In this document: one piece after another, positions 33,073 through 41,362 of the stretch
Position numbering within the stretch: position 1 is the first letter of the stretch
How the letters are laid out: the number at the start of each line of letters is the position of its first letter
From: Streptomyces sp. LaPpAH-108
GTDB taxonomy: Bacteria > Actinomycetota > Actinomycetes > Streptomycetales > Streptomycetaceae
Length of the DNA stretch: 64,000 nucleotides
Reading direction: 5' to 3'
Assembly: GCF_000373625.1 (NCBI RefSeq)
Contig: NZ_KB891998.1
Coordinates: 164,192 to 228,191, forward strand
Translations under genes and position numbers: made by a program
The notes under the pieces: generated by a model
Databases searched by the model: none
What the model saw: only the letters and a program-made list of their open reading frames with translations
What the model was told of the DNA's origin: nothing

Positions 33073-34044
33073 TCAGTGCCAGGGCAGCTGTCCGCGCTGC
33101 TCCCAGTAGGCGCGCGGGTCCTCCGCCAGGGTCGCGAGGCGGGCGAGCTGGTCCTCGTCCAGGTCGACGGCCGCCGCGCGCAGGTTGGAGGTGAGCTGGG
33201 TGGTGGTCGCGGCGCCGGAGAGCACCACGTCGGCCCAGGGGCGGCACAGGACCAGGGCGAGGGCGACGGCGTCGGCACCGAGGCCGCTCTCCTCGGCCAC
33301 CTCCCGCAGGGGCGCGGGTGCGGCGGACCCGGCGAGCCTGCCGTTGGCCATGCCCTCCTTGACGATCACGGTCAGCCCGGCGTCGTGCGCCTCCGCGAGG
33401 GCGTCGCCCGCCGAGGTCTCCAGGGCGTTGTACGTCGACTGCACGGTACGGAAGAGGCGTTCGCCGTCCACCGTGATCTTCAGCGCGGCCCGGATGGTGT
33501 CCGCCTGTGCGGGGCCGCTGGTGGAGAAGCCGAGGGTGAGGCCGTCGGCGGCGGCTTCCGCGAGGCGTTCGTGCAGGGCGCGGTCGGTGAGGGCCGGGCT
33601 GTCGGGGGTGAGGGAGTGGATCTGGTAGAGGTCCAGCCGGTCGCCGAGCAGGGCGGCGGTCTCGGCGCGCTGGCGGTCGTAGGTGGCCGGGGAGTGGTCC
33701 TTGACCTCGTGCCGCTCGGCGTCGGTGGACCAGTCGGCGGTGTAGGTGTAGCCCCACTTGCTGCCGACGACCACGTCGTCCACGTCCGCGCGTGCGCCGA
33801 GCCAGTCCGCGAGGAATTCCTCCGCTCGGCCGTAGGAGCGGGCGGCGTCGAAGTAGCGGACGCCCTGGGCGTAGGCGGCGTCGAGGAGGTCGTGGGTGCG
33901 GGCTCGCAGTGCTTCTACGCTGCGGTTCTCTCCGAGGTCTTCGGACCGGCCCAGGTTGATGTAGCCGGGGCGGCCCACTGCGGCTAGGCCCAGGCCGATG
34001 TGGCGGGTCGGGGTTGTCGCGGCTGCGAGGGCGGCGAAGGGCAT
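33073..34044 (-). CDS. Aldo/keto reductase (aldose/galactose dehydrogenase-like)
   Basis: The 323-residue protein is a (beta/alpha)8 AKR. The catalytic tetrad is visible as Asp and Tyr in YFDAARSYGRAEE, Lys in VGSKWGY and His in LYQIHSLT. NADP-binding sequence lies in the C-terminal third (VLSGAATTTQLTSNL). It reduces or oxidises a small carbonyl or sugar; the substrate is unknown. The ATG at 34044 has GGAG about 8 nt upstream. Confidence 0.87.
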   Translation of the reverse strand: MPFAALAAATTPTRHIGLGLAAVGRPGYINLGRSEDLGENRSVEALRARTHDLLDAAYAQGVRYFDAARSYGRAEEFLADWLGARADVDDVVVGSKWGYTYTADWSTDAERHEVKDHSPATYDRQRAETAALLGDRLDLYQIHSLTPDSPALTDRALHERLAEAAADGLTLGFSTSGPAQADTIRAALKITVDGERLFRTVQSTYNALETSAGDALAEAHDAGLTVIVKEGMANGRLAGSAAPAPLREVAEESGLGADAVALALVLCRPWADVVLSGAATTTQLTSNLRAAAVDLDEDQLARLATLAEDPRAYWEQRGQLPWH

Positions 34045-34089
34045 CTCGGGCTCCGTTTCCGTCGACTGCGACACCAACGTAGCCGGTGC

Positions 34090-34121
34090 GCCCAAGAGCT
34101 CGAGTGGTTCGGCTCTTGGGC
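34090..34121 (-). terminator. Hairpin after argH
   Basis: GCCCAAGAGC (34090-34099) pairs with GCTCTTGGGC (34112-34121) around a 12-nt loop, between the argH stop and the aldo/keto reductase start. It is a likely terminator for argH. Confidence 0.65.
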
Positions 34122-34133
34122 GTCTGCGGGCTC

Positions 34134-34166
34134 GTCGTGGCTTGTCGCGCGGTTCCCCGCGCCCCT
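34134..34166. repeat. Streptomyces intergenic repeat, copy 2
   Basis: This is the second copy of the element at 30884-30917: GTGGCTTGTCGCGC, G, GTTCCCCGCGCCCCT. It contains a small CGCG...CGCG fold-back and lies 10 bp after the argH stop. Both copies sit immediately at the 3' end of a leftward gene. Confidence 0.8.
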
Positions 34167-34176
34167 CACCAACTGA

Positions 34177-35598
34177 CTACGGCGTCGCCCAATCGTGCTG
34201 TGACTTCACATCCGTCTTCAGTTCCGCCAGTTGGATCGCCACCGCGCTCGGGGCCGTTCCCCCTCGCCCCTTGCGGGACGCCAGGGCGCCCGGGACGTTC
34301 AGGACCGTGCGGACCTCGGGGGTGAGGTGGGGGGAGATCTTGGCGAACTGTTCGTCCGTGAGGTCGTCCAGTTCCTTGCCCTCGGCCTCGGCGGTCTTCA
34401 CGCACTCCCCCGCGACCTCGTGGGCGACGCGGAACGGGACGCCCTGCTTGACCAGCCATTCCGCGATGTCGGTGGCGAGGGAGAACCCGGCCGGGGCCAG
34501 CTCCTCCAGGCGCTCGCGGTGCACGGTGAGGGTGGCGATCATGCCGGTGAAGGCGGGGAGCAGGACCTCGAGCTGGTCGCAGGAGTCGAAGACGGGCTCC
34601 TTGTCCTCCTGGAGGTCGCGGTTGTAGGCGAGCGGGAGGGCCTTGAGCGTGGCCAGCAGGCCGGTCAGGTTGCCGATGAGGCGGCCGGACTTGCCGCGCG
34701 CCAGCTCCGCGATGTCCGGGTTCTTCTTCTGCGGCATGATCGAGGAACCGGTGGAGAACGCGTCGTGCAGGGTGACGAAGGAGAACTCCTTCGTGTTCCA
34801 GATGATGATCTCCTCGGCGATCCGGGAGAGGTTCACCCCGATCATCGCGGTGATGAAGGCGAACTCCGCGACGAAGTCCCGCGAGGCCGTGCCGTCGATC
34901 GAGTTGCCCACGCTGCCGTGCTCGAAGCCGAGGTCGCGGGCGACCGCCTCCGGGTCCAGGCCCAGGGAGGACCCGGCCAGCGCGCCGGAGCCGTACGGCG
35001 AGACGGCCGTGCGCGCGTCCCACTGGCGCAGCCGCTCGGCGTCCCGGGACAGGGACTGGACGTGGGCCAGCACATGGTGGGCGAAGAGCACCGGCTGGGC
35101 GTGCTGGAGGTGGGTGCGGCCGGGCATGGCCACGTCCGGGTGGGCCTCGGCCAGGCCGATCAGGGCGTCCTGGAGGTCCGCGATCAGACCGCCGATGATC
35201 CGGGCGTGGTCGCGCAGATACATCCGGAAGAGGGTGGCGACCTGGTCGTTGCGGGAGCGGCCCGCGCGCAGCTTGCCGCCGAGGTCGGGGCCGAGACGTT
35301 CGAGGAGACCGCGCTCCAGGGCGGTGTGCACGTCCTCGTCGGCGATGGTGCCCACGAAGGAGCCGTCGGCGACGTCCGCCTCCAGCTGGTCGAGCCCCGC
35401 GAGCATCCGGGTCAGCTCGTCCTCGGTGAGCAGGCCCGCGGTGTGCAGCACGCGCGCGTGGGCGCGGGAGCCCGCGATGTCGTAGGGGGCGAGCCGCCAG
35501 TCGAAGTGGACGGACGCGGACAGCTTCGCCAGGGCCTCGGCGGGACCGTCGGCGAAACGGCCGCCCCAGAGCCGTACGTCACCGCTGTTGCTGCTCAC
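34177..35598 (-). CDS. argH: Argininosuccinate lyase
   Basis: The 473-residue protein has the fumarase/aspartase signature GSSIMPQKKNPD, plus RSRNDQVAT and TAVSPYGSGALAG. It splits argininosuccinate into arginine and fumarate. The GTG at 35598 (VSSNSGDVRLWGG) has GGAG upstream. It follows argG on the same strand, with a hairpin between them, so its level may depend on read-through. Confidence 0.96.
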   Translation of the reverse strand: MSSNSGDVRLWGGRFADGPAEALAKLSASVHFDWRLAPYDIAGSRAHARVLHTAGLLTEDELTRMLAGLDQLEADVADGSFVGTIADEDVHTALERGLLERLGPDLGGKLRAGRSRNDQVATLFRMYLRDHARIIGGLIADLQDALIGLAEAHPDVAMPGRTHLQHAQPVLFAHHVLAHVQSLSRDAERLRQWDARTAVSPYGSGALAGSSLGLDPEAVARDLGFEHGSVGNSIDGTASRDFVAEFAFITAMIGVNLSRIAEEIIIWNTKEFSFVTLHDAFSTGSSIMPQKKNPDIAELARGKSGRLIGNLTGLLATLKALPLAYNRDLQEDKEPVFDSCDQLEVLLPAFTGMIATLTVHRERLEELAPAGFSLATDIAEWLVKQGVPFRVAHEVAGECVKTAEAEGKELDDLTDEQFAKISPHLTPEVRTVLNVPGALASRKGRGGTAPSAVAIQLAELKTDVKSQHDWATP

Positions 35599-35627
35599 TG
35601 CGTTGCTCCTCGGGTGTGGCTGGGTGT

Positions 35628-35667
35628 ACGACCGCCTCCCCACCCTGGCAGGCGAGGAGGCGGTCGT
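35628..35667 (-). terminator. Hairpin between argG and argH
   Basis: A perfect 12-bp stem (35628-35639 and 35656-35667) with a 16-nt loop, in the 111-bp argG-argH gap. It could be a partial terminator or mRNA-stabilising element. Confidence 0.75.
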
Positions 35668-35709
35668 TCTACTGCTGTCCTTTTAACGACGCTTCTTGCG
35701 CGAGGTCGC

Positions 35710-36903
35710 TTACGCCAGGTCCCGCTTGGCCGCGATCTTCGACGACAGGCTGTAGATGTCGATGAAGCCCTTGGCCGCGGCCTGGTCGAAGGAGTCGCCG
35801 GTGTCGTAGGTGGCGAGGTTGAAGTCGTACAGCGACGACTGGGACCGGCGGCCGGTGACGACGGCGCGACCGCCGTGCAGGGTCATGCGGATGTCGCCGG
35901 AGACGTGCTCGTTGGCCTCGGCGATGAAGCCGTCCAGGGCGCGCTTGAGCGGGGAGAACCACTGGCCGTCGTAGACCAGTTCGCCCCAGCGCTGCTCCAC
36001 CTGCCGCTTGTAGCGGGCGAGTTCGCGCTCGACGGTGACGTTCTCCAGCTCCTGGTGGGCGGTGATCAGGGCGATGGCGCCCGGAGCCTCGTACACCTCG
36101 CGGGACTTGATGCCGACGAGGCGGTCTTCGACCATGTCGATCCGGCCGATGCCCTGGGCGCCCGCGCGCTCGTTGAGCTGCTGGATGGCCTGGAGGACGG
36201 TGACCGGGCGGCCGTCGACGGCGACCGGGACGCCGCGCTCGAAGGTGATGACGACCTCGTCGGCCTCGCGGGGCTCGGCCGGGTTGGAGGTGTACTCGTA
36301 GATGTCCTCGATCGGGGCGTTCCAGATGTCCTCCAGGAAGCCCGTCTCGACCGCGCGTCCGAAGACGTTCTGGTCGATGGAGTACGGGGACTTCTTGGTG
36401 GTCGCGATCGGGAGGTTCTTCGCCTCGCAGAAGGCGATCGCCTTGTCGCGGGTCATCGCGTAGTCACGGACCGGGGCGATGCACTTCAGGTCGGGGGCGA
36501 GGGCGACGATGCCGGCCTCGAAGCGGACCTGGTCGTTGCCCTTGCCGGTGCAGCCGTGGGCGACCGTGGTGGCGCCGTGCTTCTGGGCGGCGGCCACGAG
36601 GTGCTTGACGATGGTCGGCCGCGACAGGGCCGAGACCAGCGGGTACCGGTCCATGTAGAGGGCGTTCGCCTTGATCGCCGGGAGGCAGTACTCCTCGGCG
36701 AACTCGTCCTTGGCGTCGGCCACTTCGGCCTCCACCGCACCGCACGCGAGGGCGCGCTTGCGGATGACGTCCAGGTCCTCGCCGCCCTGGCCGACGTCCA
36801 CCGCTACGGCGATGACCTCGGCGCCCGTCTCCTCGGCGATCCAGCCGATGGCGACGGAGGTGTCCAGTCCGCCTGAGTAGGCGAGTACGACGCGCTCGGT
36901 CAC
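35710..36903 (-). CDS. argG: Argininosuccinate synthase
   Basis: The 397-residue protein begins MTERVVLAYSGGLDTSVAIG, with the ATP pyrophosphatase P-loop SGGLDTS. It also has VAHGCTGKGNDQVRFE and YTSNPAEPREADEVVI. It joins citrulline and aspartate. The GTG at 36903 follows GAGGAGAAACCC. A putative ARG box lies about 25 bp upstream, between it and the divergent flavin-fold gene. Confidence 0.96.
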   Translation of the reverse strand: MTERVVLAYSGGLDTSVAIGWIAEETGAEVIAVAVDVGQGGEDLDVIRKRALACGAVEAEVADAKDEFAEEYCLPAIKANALYMDRYPLVSALSRPTIVKHLVAAAQKHGATTVAHGCTGKGNDQVRFEAGIVALAPDLKCIAPVRDYAMTRDKAIAFCEAKNLPIATTKKSPYSIDQNVFGRAVETGFLEDIWNAPIEDIYEYTSNPAEPREADEVVITFERGVPVAVDGRPVTVLQAIQQLNERAGAQGIGRIDMVEDRLVGIKSREVYEAPGAIALITAHQELENVTVERELARYKRQVEQRWGELVYDGQWFSPLKRALDGFIAEANEHVSGDIRMTLHGGRAVVTGRRSQSSLYDFNLATYDTGDSFDQAAAKGFIDIYSLSSKIAAKRDLA

Positions 36904-36927
36904 GGGTTTCTCCTCACGTGCATTCGC

Positions 36928-36948
36928 TGTTATGCATGAGTATGCAGA
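36928..36948. promoter_or_regulatory. Putative ARG box upstream of argG
   Basis: The A/T-rich stretch TGTTATGCATGAGTATGCAG contains two TATGCA half-sites, resembling the ArgR operators known in Streptomyces arg promoters (ATGCAT-type repeats). A further GAATGCAC half-site lies closer to argG. argR is encoded 4 kb away in this window. Confidence 0.6.
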
Positions 36949-36993
36949 ACTCCGCATGATTCGTCAATCGCGGCGCGCGGGTAGGCACCGGGC

Positions 36994-37581
36994 ATGGGAA
37001 AGACATATGAGCGCATCGACGGCAGGCTGCGGAGATTCATCGAGGACCAGCCCCTCTTCTTCACGGCGACCGCGCCGCTGTCCGGCGACGGCACGGTCAA
37101 CCTCTCCCCCAAGGGCCTGAGGGGCTCCTTCGCCGTCCTGGACGACCTCACGGTGGCCTATCTCGACTTCGCGGGCTCCCACGCGGAGACCATCGCCCAC
37201 CTGCGCGAGAACGGCCGGATCACCCTGATGTGGTGCGCCTTCCAGGGCCCGCCGAACATCGTCCGCGTCCACGGCCGGGGCGACGCCGTCCTCCGCGACG
37301 ACCCCCGCTTCCCCGGGCTCCTCACCTCGTTCCCGGACATCGACCCCACCCAGCACGGCCTGCGGGCCGTCATCGTCGTCCACGCGGACCTGGTCCGCGA
37401 CTCCTGCGGCTACGCCGTCCCGTACCTGGCCTACGAGGCGGACCGCGAGCTGCACGCCAAGCGCTTCGCCCGCGAGGACGACGCCTCGCTGAGCGCGTAC
37501 TTCGCCAGGAAGGACCACATCGCCACGAGCATCGACGGCCTGCCGGGACTGCCCCTGCCGCTGCCTCCGTCCACGGCCTGA
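36994..37581 (+). CDS. Pyridoxamine 5'-phosphate oxidase-like flavin-fold protein
   Basis: The 195-residue split-barrel protein begins MGKTYERIDGRLRRFIEDQPLFF, with NLSPKGLRGSF and NGRITLMWCAFQGPPNIVRVHGRG typical of the putative PNPOx/FMN-binding group. Members bind FMN or F420 and act on small substrates. The exact activity is unknown. It is divergent from argG and ahead of the flavinylation cluster, though a 80-bp gap leaves operon membership open. Confidence 0.8.
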   Translation: MGKTYERIDGRLRRFIEDQPLFFTATAPLSGDGTVNLSPKGLRGSFAVLDDLTVAYLDFAGSHAETIAHLRENGRITLMWCAFQGPPNIVRVHGRGDAVLRDDPRFPGLLTSFPDIDPTQHGLRAVIVVHADLVRDSCGYAVPYLAYEADRELHAKRFAREDDASLSAYFARKDHIATSIDGLPGLPLPLPPSTA

Positions 37582-37662
37582 AGACATCACCGCGCACCAC
37601 TGAACACTCCGGGCGCATCGCGCGTATGTGTGGGCCAAGGGTCAAGTCCCCACGGAGGAACC

Positions 37663-39045
37663 GTGACCACCACGCTTGCGGGCGGACGTGCCGCCCGCCG
37701 CCAGACGATGCGCCGCATCCGCCCGCGCCGCTCACCGGCTGTCCCGCTGCTGCTCGCGGTGTGGGCCGGGGCGGTGGCCGTGTTGTGGCTCTGGTGGCAC
37801 AACACGCCGTCCATCGCGGACAACGCCGGCCGGATCCTGAACGCGGGCCGGATCACCGGGCTGCTCGCCGGGTACCTGATGGCGCTGGTCGTGCTCCAGA
37901 TGGCGCGCGTACCCGCCCTGGAGCGCCGGGTCGGCTCGGACCGGGTGGCCCGCTGGCACGCGATGAGCGGGCGCTACACGCTCAGCCTGGTCCTCGCGCA
38001 CGTCTTCCTCATCATGTGGGGGTACGCGCTCCAGGCGGGCAAGTCCCTCGGGGACATCGTCCAGCAGACGATCGACTCGGTGAACCAGCTGCCCGACATG
38101 GGCAAGGCGGCCATCGGCACCGGCCTGTTCGTGGTGATCGGCCTGTCGTCCATCGGAGTGGTGCGGCGCAGGCTGCCGTACGACACCTGGTACCACGTGC
38201 ATCTGCTGACGTACGCGGCCGTGTTCCTGACGTTCTGGCACCAGATCACCACCGGCAACGACTTCGCCGTGGAACCGATGGCGAAGACCTTCTGGTACGT
38301 CCTCTACGGCGCGGTGACCGCGCTGGTGCTCTGGTACCGCGTCCTGGTGCCGATCCGGCTGAACCTGCGGCACCGGATGCGGGTGGAGGCGGTGATCGAG
38401 GAGTCGCCGGGCATCGTGTCGGTGCTGATCTCGGGCCGCAAGCTGCACCGGATGGGCGCGCAGGCGGGCCAGTTCTTCCGCTGGCGGTTCCTGGCCCCTG
38501 GAATGCGGTTCAGCTCGCACCCGTACTCCCTGTCGGCGGCGCCCCGCCCGGGGATGCTGCGGATCACCGTGAAGGCGATCGGCGACCACAGCGCGCGGCT
38601 GCGCGAGCTGACGCCGGGCACGCGGGTGTGGGCGGAGGGGCCGTACGGCGCGCTCACCGCGCAGCGGCGCAGCCGGGGCAAGGTGCTGCTGGTCGCGGGC
38701 GGGGTGGGCATCACGCCGATGCGCGCGCTGTTCGAGACGCTGCCAGGCGCGGCCGGTGACATCACGCTGCTCTACCGGGCCAACACCACGCAGGACCTGG
38801 CCCTGTGGGACGAGCTGGCGGCCATCGCGGAGGAGCGGGGCGCCCGGCTGATGTACGCGGTGAACAGCCCGGAGGGGCGGCGCCCGGACATCTCGGCGGA
38901 GAACCTTCAGCGCAAGATCCCCGACATCGATCACCACGACGTCTTCATGTGCGGTCCGCCCGGTTTCGCGCAGTCGGTGTACGAGGCGCTGCGCGGCGCC
39001 GGGGTGCCCGCCCGCCGTATCCACCACGAGTCGTTCGAGATGTGA
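37663..39045 (+). CDS. Ferric-reductase-like membrane flavocytochrome with FNR-type domain
   Basis: The 460-residue protein has an N-terminal membrane domain of about six helices with haem-ligand candidate histidines (RWHAMSGRYTLSLVLAHVF; WYHVHLLTYAAVFLTFWHQ in outline). A cytosolic FAD/NAD(P) domain follows (about 235-460): SSHPYSLSAAPRPG for FAD, VAGGVGITPMRALFE for NAD(P)H, and FMCGPPGFAQSVYE. It should move electrons from NAD(P)H across the membrane. The GTG at 37663 has GGAGGAACC. Downstream genes encode an FMN-binding protein and ApbE, so the outer acceptor is probably flavinylated protein. Confidence 0.88.
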   Translation: MTTTLAGGRAARRQTMRRIRPRRSPAVPLLLAVWAGAVAVLWLWWHNTPSIADNAGRILNAGRITGLLAGYLMALVVLQMARVPALERRVGSDRVARWHAMSGRYTLSLVLAHVFLIMWGYALQAGKSLGDIVQQTIDSVNQLPDMGKAAIGTGLFVVIGLSSIGVVRRRLPYDTWYHVHLLTYAAVFLTFWHQITTGNDFAVEPMAKTFWYVLYGAVTALVLWYRVLVPIRLNLRHRMRVEAVIEESPGIVSVLISGRKLHRMGAQAGQFFRWRFLAPGMRFSSHPYSLSAAPRPGMLRITVKAIGDHSARLRELTPGTRVWAEGPYGALTAQRRSRGKVLLVAGGVGITPMRALFETLPGAAGDITLLYRANTTQDLALWDELAAIAEERGARLMYAVNSPEGRRPDISAENLQRKIPDIDHHDVFMCGPPGFAQSVYEALRGAGVPARRIHHESFEM

Positions 39046-39094
39046 GCGGCGCTCACCGAAGACCGTTCGCACAAGACCTGGAGCCCTGGAAGAC

Positions 39095-39904
39095 ATGAGG
39101 AAGAGCCACCCGATTCGGCGGGTCGTGCTGGCCACCGCCGCGACCGTGTCCGGTGTCGTACTGCTGCTGTCGCTGAAGCCCGCCTCCGATCCGGCCTCGG
39201 CGTCGGCGGCGGGCGCGGCCCCGCAGCAGACGGCGGCGGCGCAGGAGTCGCCGCAGGGCGGCGCGGAGCAGGCGCGTGCCGACGGGACGGTGACCGGGGC
39301 CGTGGCCCAGACGCAGTACGGGGCCGTGCAGGTGCGGCTGACCGTGCGCGGCGGGAAGATCACCAGGGCGGAGGCGGTGCAGGCGCCCAAGGGCGGCGAG
39401 AGCGACCAGAAGACCGCGCTCGCCGTGCCCAAGCTCAACCAGGCGGCCGTGGTCGCCCAGAGCGCGGACATCGACTCGGTGTCGGGGGCGACGTACACGA
39501 GCGCGGGGTACAAGAAGTCGCTCCAGTCGGCGCTGGACAAGGCGAAGGCGGCGGCGCCCGCTCCGGGGTCCAGTACGGGCTCCAGCTCCAAGCCGGGTTC
39601 CGGCGGCTCCGGTTCGGCCGAGGCCGCCGCTCCCCGTACCGTCACCGGCAAGGCCGCGCAGACGCCGTACGGCGCCGTCCAGGTGCGGATCACGGTCAGC
39701 GGGAAGAAGATCACCCGGGCCGAGGCGGTCCAGGCGCCCAAGGGCGGCGAGAGCGACCAGAAGACCGCGCTGGCCGTACCGAAGCTCAACCAGGCGGCCG
39801 TGGCGGCCGGGAACGCCGACATCGACTCGGTGTCCGGGGCCACCTACACCAGCACCGGGTACAAGAAGTCGCTCCAGTCCGCGCTGGACCAGGCCGGTGG
39901 CTGA
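39095..39904 (+). CDS. Exported protein with two tandem FMN-binding (flavinylation) domains
   Basis: The protein has 269 residues. An N-terminal membrane anchor or signal (about 8-27; RRVVLATAATVSGVVLLLSL) is followed by two nearly identical FMN_bind domains (about 63-150 and 180-268) joined by a Ser/Gly/Lys linker. Each has the ApbE flavinylation motif DSVSGAT (127-133 and 244-250), whose Thr would carry covalent FMN. AEAVQAPKGGESDQKTALAV is the same in both, showing a recent internal duplication. It fits a two-flavin carrier between the upstream reductase and an external acceptor. Confidence 0.88.
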   Translation: MRKSHPIRRVVLATAATVSGVVLLLSLKPASDPASASAAGAAPQQTAAAQESPQGGAEQARADGTVTGAVAQTQYGAVQVRLTVRGGKITRAEAVQAPKGGESDQKTALAVPKLNQAAVVAQSADIDSVSGATYTSAGYKKSLQSALDKAKAAAPAPGSSTGSSSKPGSGGSGSAEAAAPRTVTGKAAQTPYGAVQVRITVSGKKITRAEAVQAPKGGESDQKTALAVPKLNQAAVAAGNADIDSVSGATYTSTGYKKSLQSALDQAGG

Positions 39905-40697
39905 GCAAGTGGCCGAGCGGGCGAAGGACTCCGCGGTGCGGCACGCGGAGGAGGTCATGGGGACCGTGTTCTCCTTCGACGTGCGCGGCGGCGAGGCGGA
40001 CGCGGTGCGCGCGGCGCTGGACGAGGCGGTCGCGGGCCTGCACCGGGTGGACGCGCTGTTCAGCACCTACCGCGAGGACAGCGAGGTCTCCCGGCTGGCC
40101 CGGGGCGAGCTGACGGTGGACCAGTGTGCGCCGGAGGTCGCCGAGGTGCTGGACCTCGCGGCCGAGGCGGAGCGGGTGAGCGAGGGCTGGTTCAGCCCGC
40201 GCTACCGGGGCTCGCTCGACCCGACCGGCATCGTCAAGGGCTGGTCCGCCGAGCGGGCGGCGCGGGCCCTTGCGGCCGTGGACGGGGTGCGCGGGGTCAG
40301 TGTGAACGGCGGTGGTGACGTGCAGATGTGCGGCGCCCCGGAGCCGGGGCGGGCGTGGCGGGTGGGCGTGGCCGATCCGCTGCGGCCGGGCGGGCTGGCG
40401 GCGGTGATCTCGGCGGCCGGGGCGGAGGAGCTGTCCGTGGCGACCTCGGGGACGGCCGAGCGGGGCACGCACATCGTGGACCCGAGCACCGGGAAGTCGG
40501 CGGTGACCGACCTGGTCGCGGTGACGGTGGTGGGGCCCCGGCTGACCTGGACGGACTGCTGGGCCACGGCCGCCTTCGCGATGGGCTCGCGCGAAGGGCT
40601 CGCCTGGCTGGAGTCGCTGCCGGACGTGGAGGGCTTACTCATCACCGCGGGGGACGAGGTGCGCTGTACCGGGGGGCTGGCGACGCGGCTCGGCTGA
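39897..40697 (+). CDS. apbE: FAD:protein FMN transferase
   Basis: The 266-residue ApbE-family protein has MGTVFSFDVRG, the GIVKGWSAERAARAL segment, VSVNGGGDVQMCG and the late metal-site region TSGTAERGTHIVDPSTGK. It transfers FMN from FAD onto Thr of proteins such as the upstream double-domain carrier. The GTG at 39897 overlaps the preceding gene by 8 bp, so production of substrate and enzyme is coupled. No signal peptide is obvious, which is unusual for extracytosolic flavinylation. It may act before export, or the start may differ. Confidence 0.9.
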   Translation: MAEQVAERAKDSAVRHAEEVMGTVFSFDVRGGEADAVRAALDEAVAGLHRVDALFSTYREDSEVSRLARGELTVDQCAPEVAEVLDLAAEAERVSEGWFSPRYRGSLDPTGIVKGWSAERAARALAAVDGVRGVSVNGGGDVQMCGAPEPGRAWRVGVADPLRPGGLAAVISAAGAEELSVATSGTAERGTHIVDPSTGKSAVTDLVAVTVVGPRLTWTDCWATAAFAMGSREGLAWLESLPDVEGLLITAGDEVRCTGGLATRLG

Positions 40698-40734
40698 CGG
40701 CCGCCGTATCGCGCCTACGCGGCGCACCCGGCAG

Positions 40735-40770
40735 GGGGCGTACGGGAGTGGTGAGACTCCGGTACGCCCC
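40735..40770. terminator. Bidirectional terminator between apbE and argR
   Basis: The arms 40735-40749 and 40756-40770 pair with one internal mismatch around a 6-nt loop, between the convergent apbE and argR stops. Confidence 0.75.
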
Positions 40771-40809
40771 TTCGCCGTACGGCCAGCCGTCAGGGCCGGT
40801 CGAGGGCCG

Positions 40810-41355
40810 TCACTGGCCGTTCTGGGCCAGCCGCAGCAGATGGTCGGCGAGCGCCTGGCCGCCGGTGGGGTGGCGGCTGATGAGCAGCAGGGTGTCGTCC
40901 CCGGCGATGGTGCCGAGGATGTCCTGCAGTTCGGCCTGGTCAATGGCCGAGGCGAGGAACTGGGCCGCGCCGGGCGGGGTGCGCAGCACCACGAGGTTGG
41001 CGGACGCCTCCGCGGAGATCAGCAGCTCCTGGGACAGGCGCCGCATCCGCTCCTCCTTGGCGGACTCCCCGAGCGGCGCGCGCGGGGTGCGGAAGCCGCC
41101 CTCGCTGGGCACCGCATAGATCAGGTCGCCGTCGGTGTTGCGGATCTTGACCGCGTTCAGCTCGTCCAGATCGCGGGAGAGCGTCGCCTGGGTGACGCTC
41201 AGCCCGTCGTCGGCGAGCAGTTTGGCGAGCTGGCTCTGCGAGCGCACCGGCTGCCGGTTGAGGATGTCCACGATCCGGCGGTGGCGGGCGGTGCGGGTCT
41301 GCGGCACCGCGGGCCCGGCACCGCCCGCCTGTCCGTGGTCCTGCGCCTGGCTCAT
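40810..41355 (-). CDS. argR: Arginine repressor
   Basis: The 181-residue protein has an N-terminal winged helix (about 23-90; ARHRRIVDILNRQPVRSQSQL, VTQATLSRDLDELNAVKI) and a C-terminal arginine-binding, hexamerising domain (GTIAGDDTLLLI). It represses arg genes when arginine is abundant. It is the last gene of argCJBDR, 7 bp after argD, so it is autoregulated through the argC promoter. Confidence 0.95.
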   Translation of the reverse strand: MSQAQDHGQAGGAGPAVPQTRTARHRRIVDILNRQPVRSQSQLAKLLADDGLSVTQATLSRDLDELNAVKIRNTDGDLIYAVPSEGGFRTPRAPLGESAKEERMRRLSQELLISAEASANLVVLRTPPGAAQFLASAIDQAELQDILGTIAGDDTLLLISRHPTGGQALADHLLRLAQNGQ

Positions 41356-41362
41356 CGTCGTC

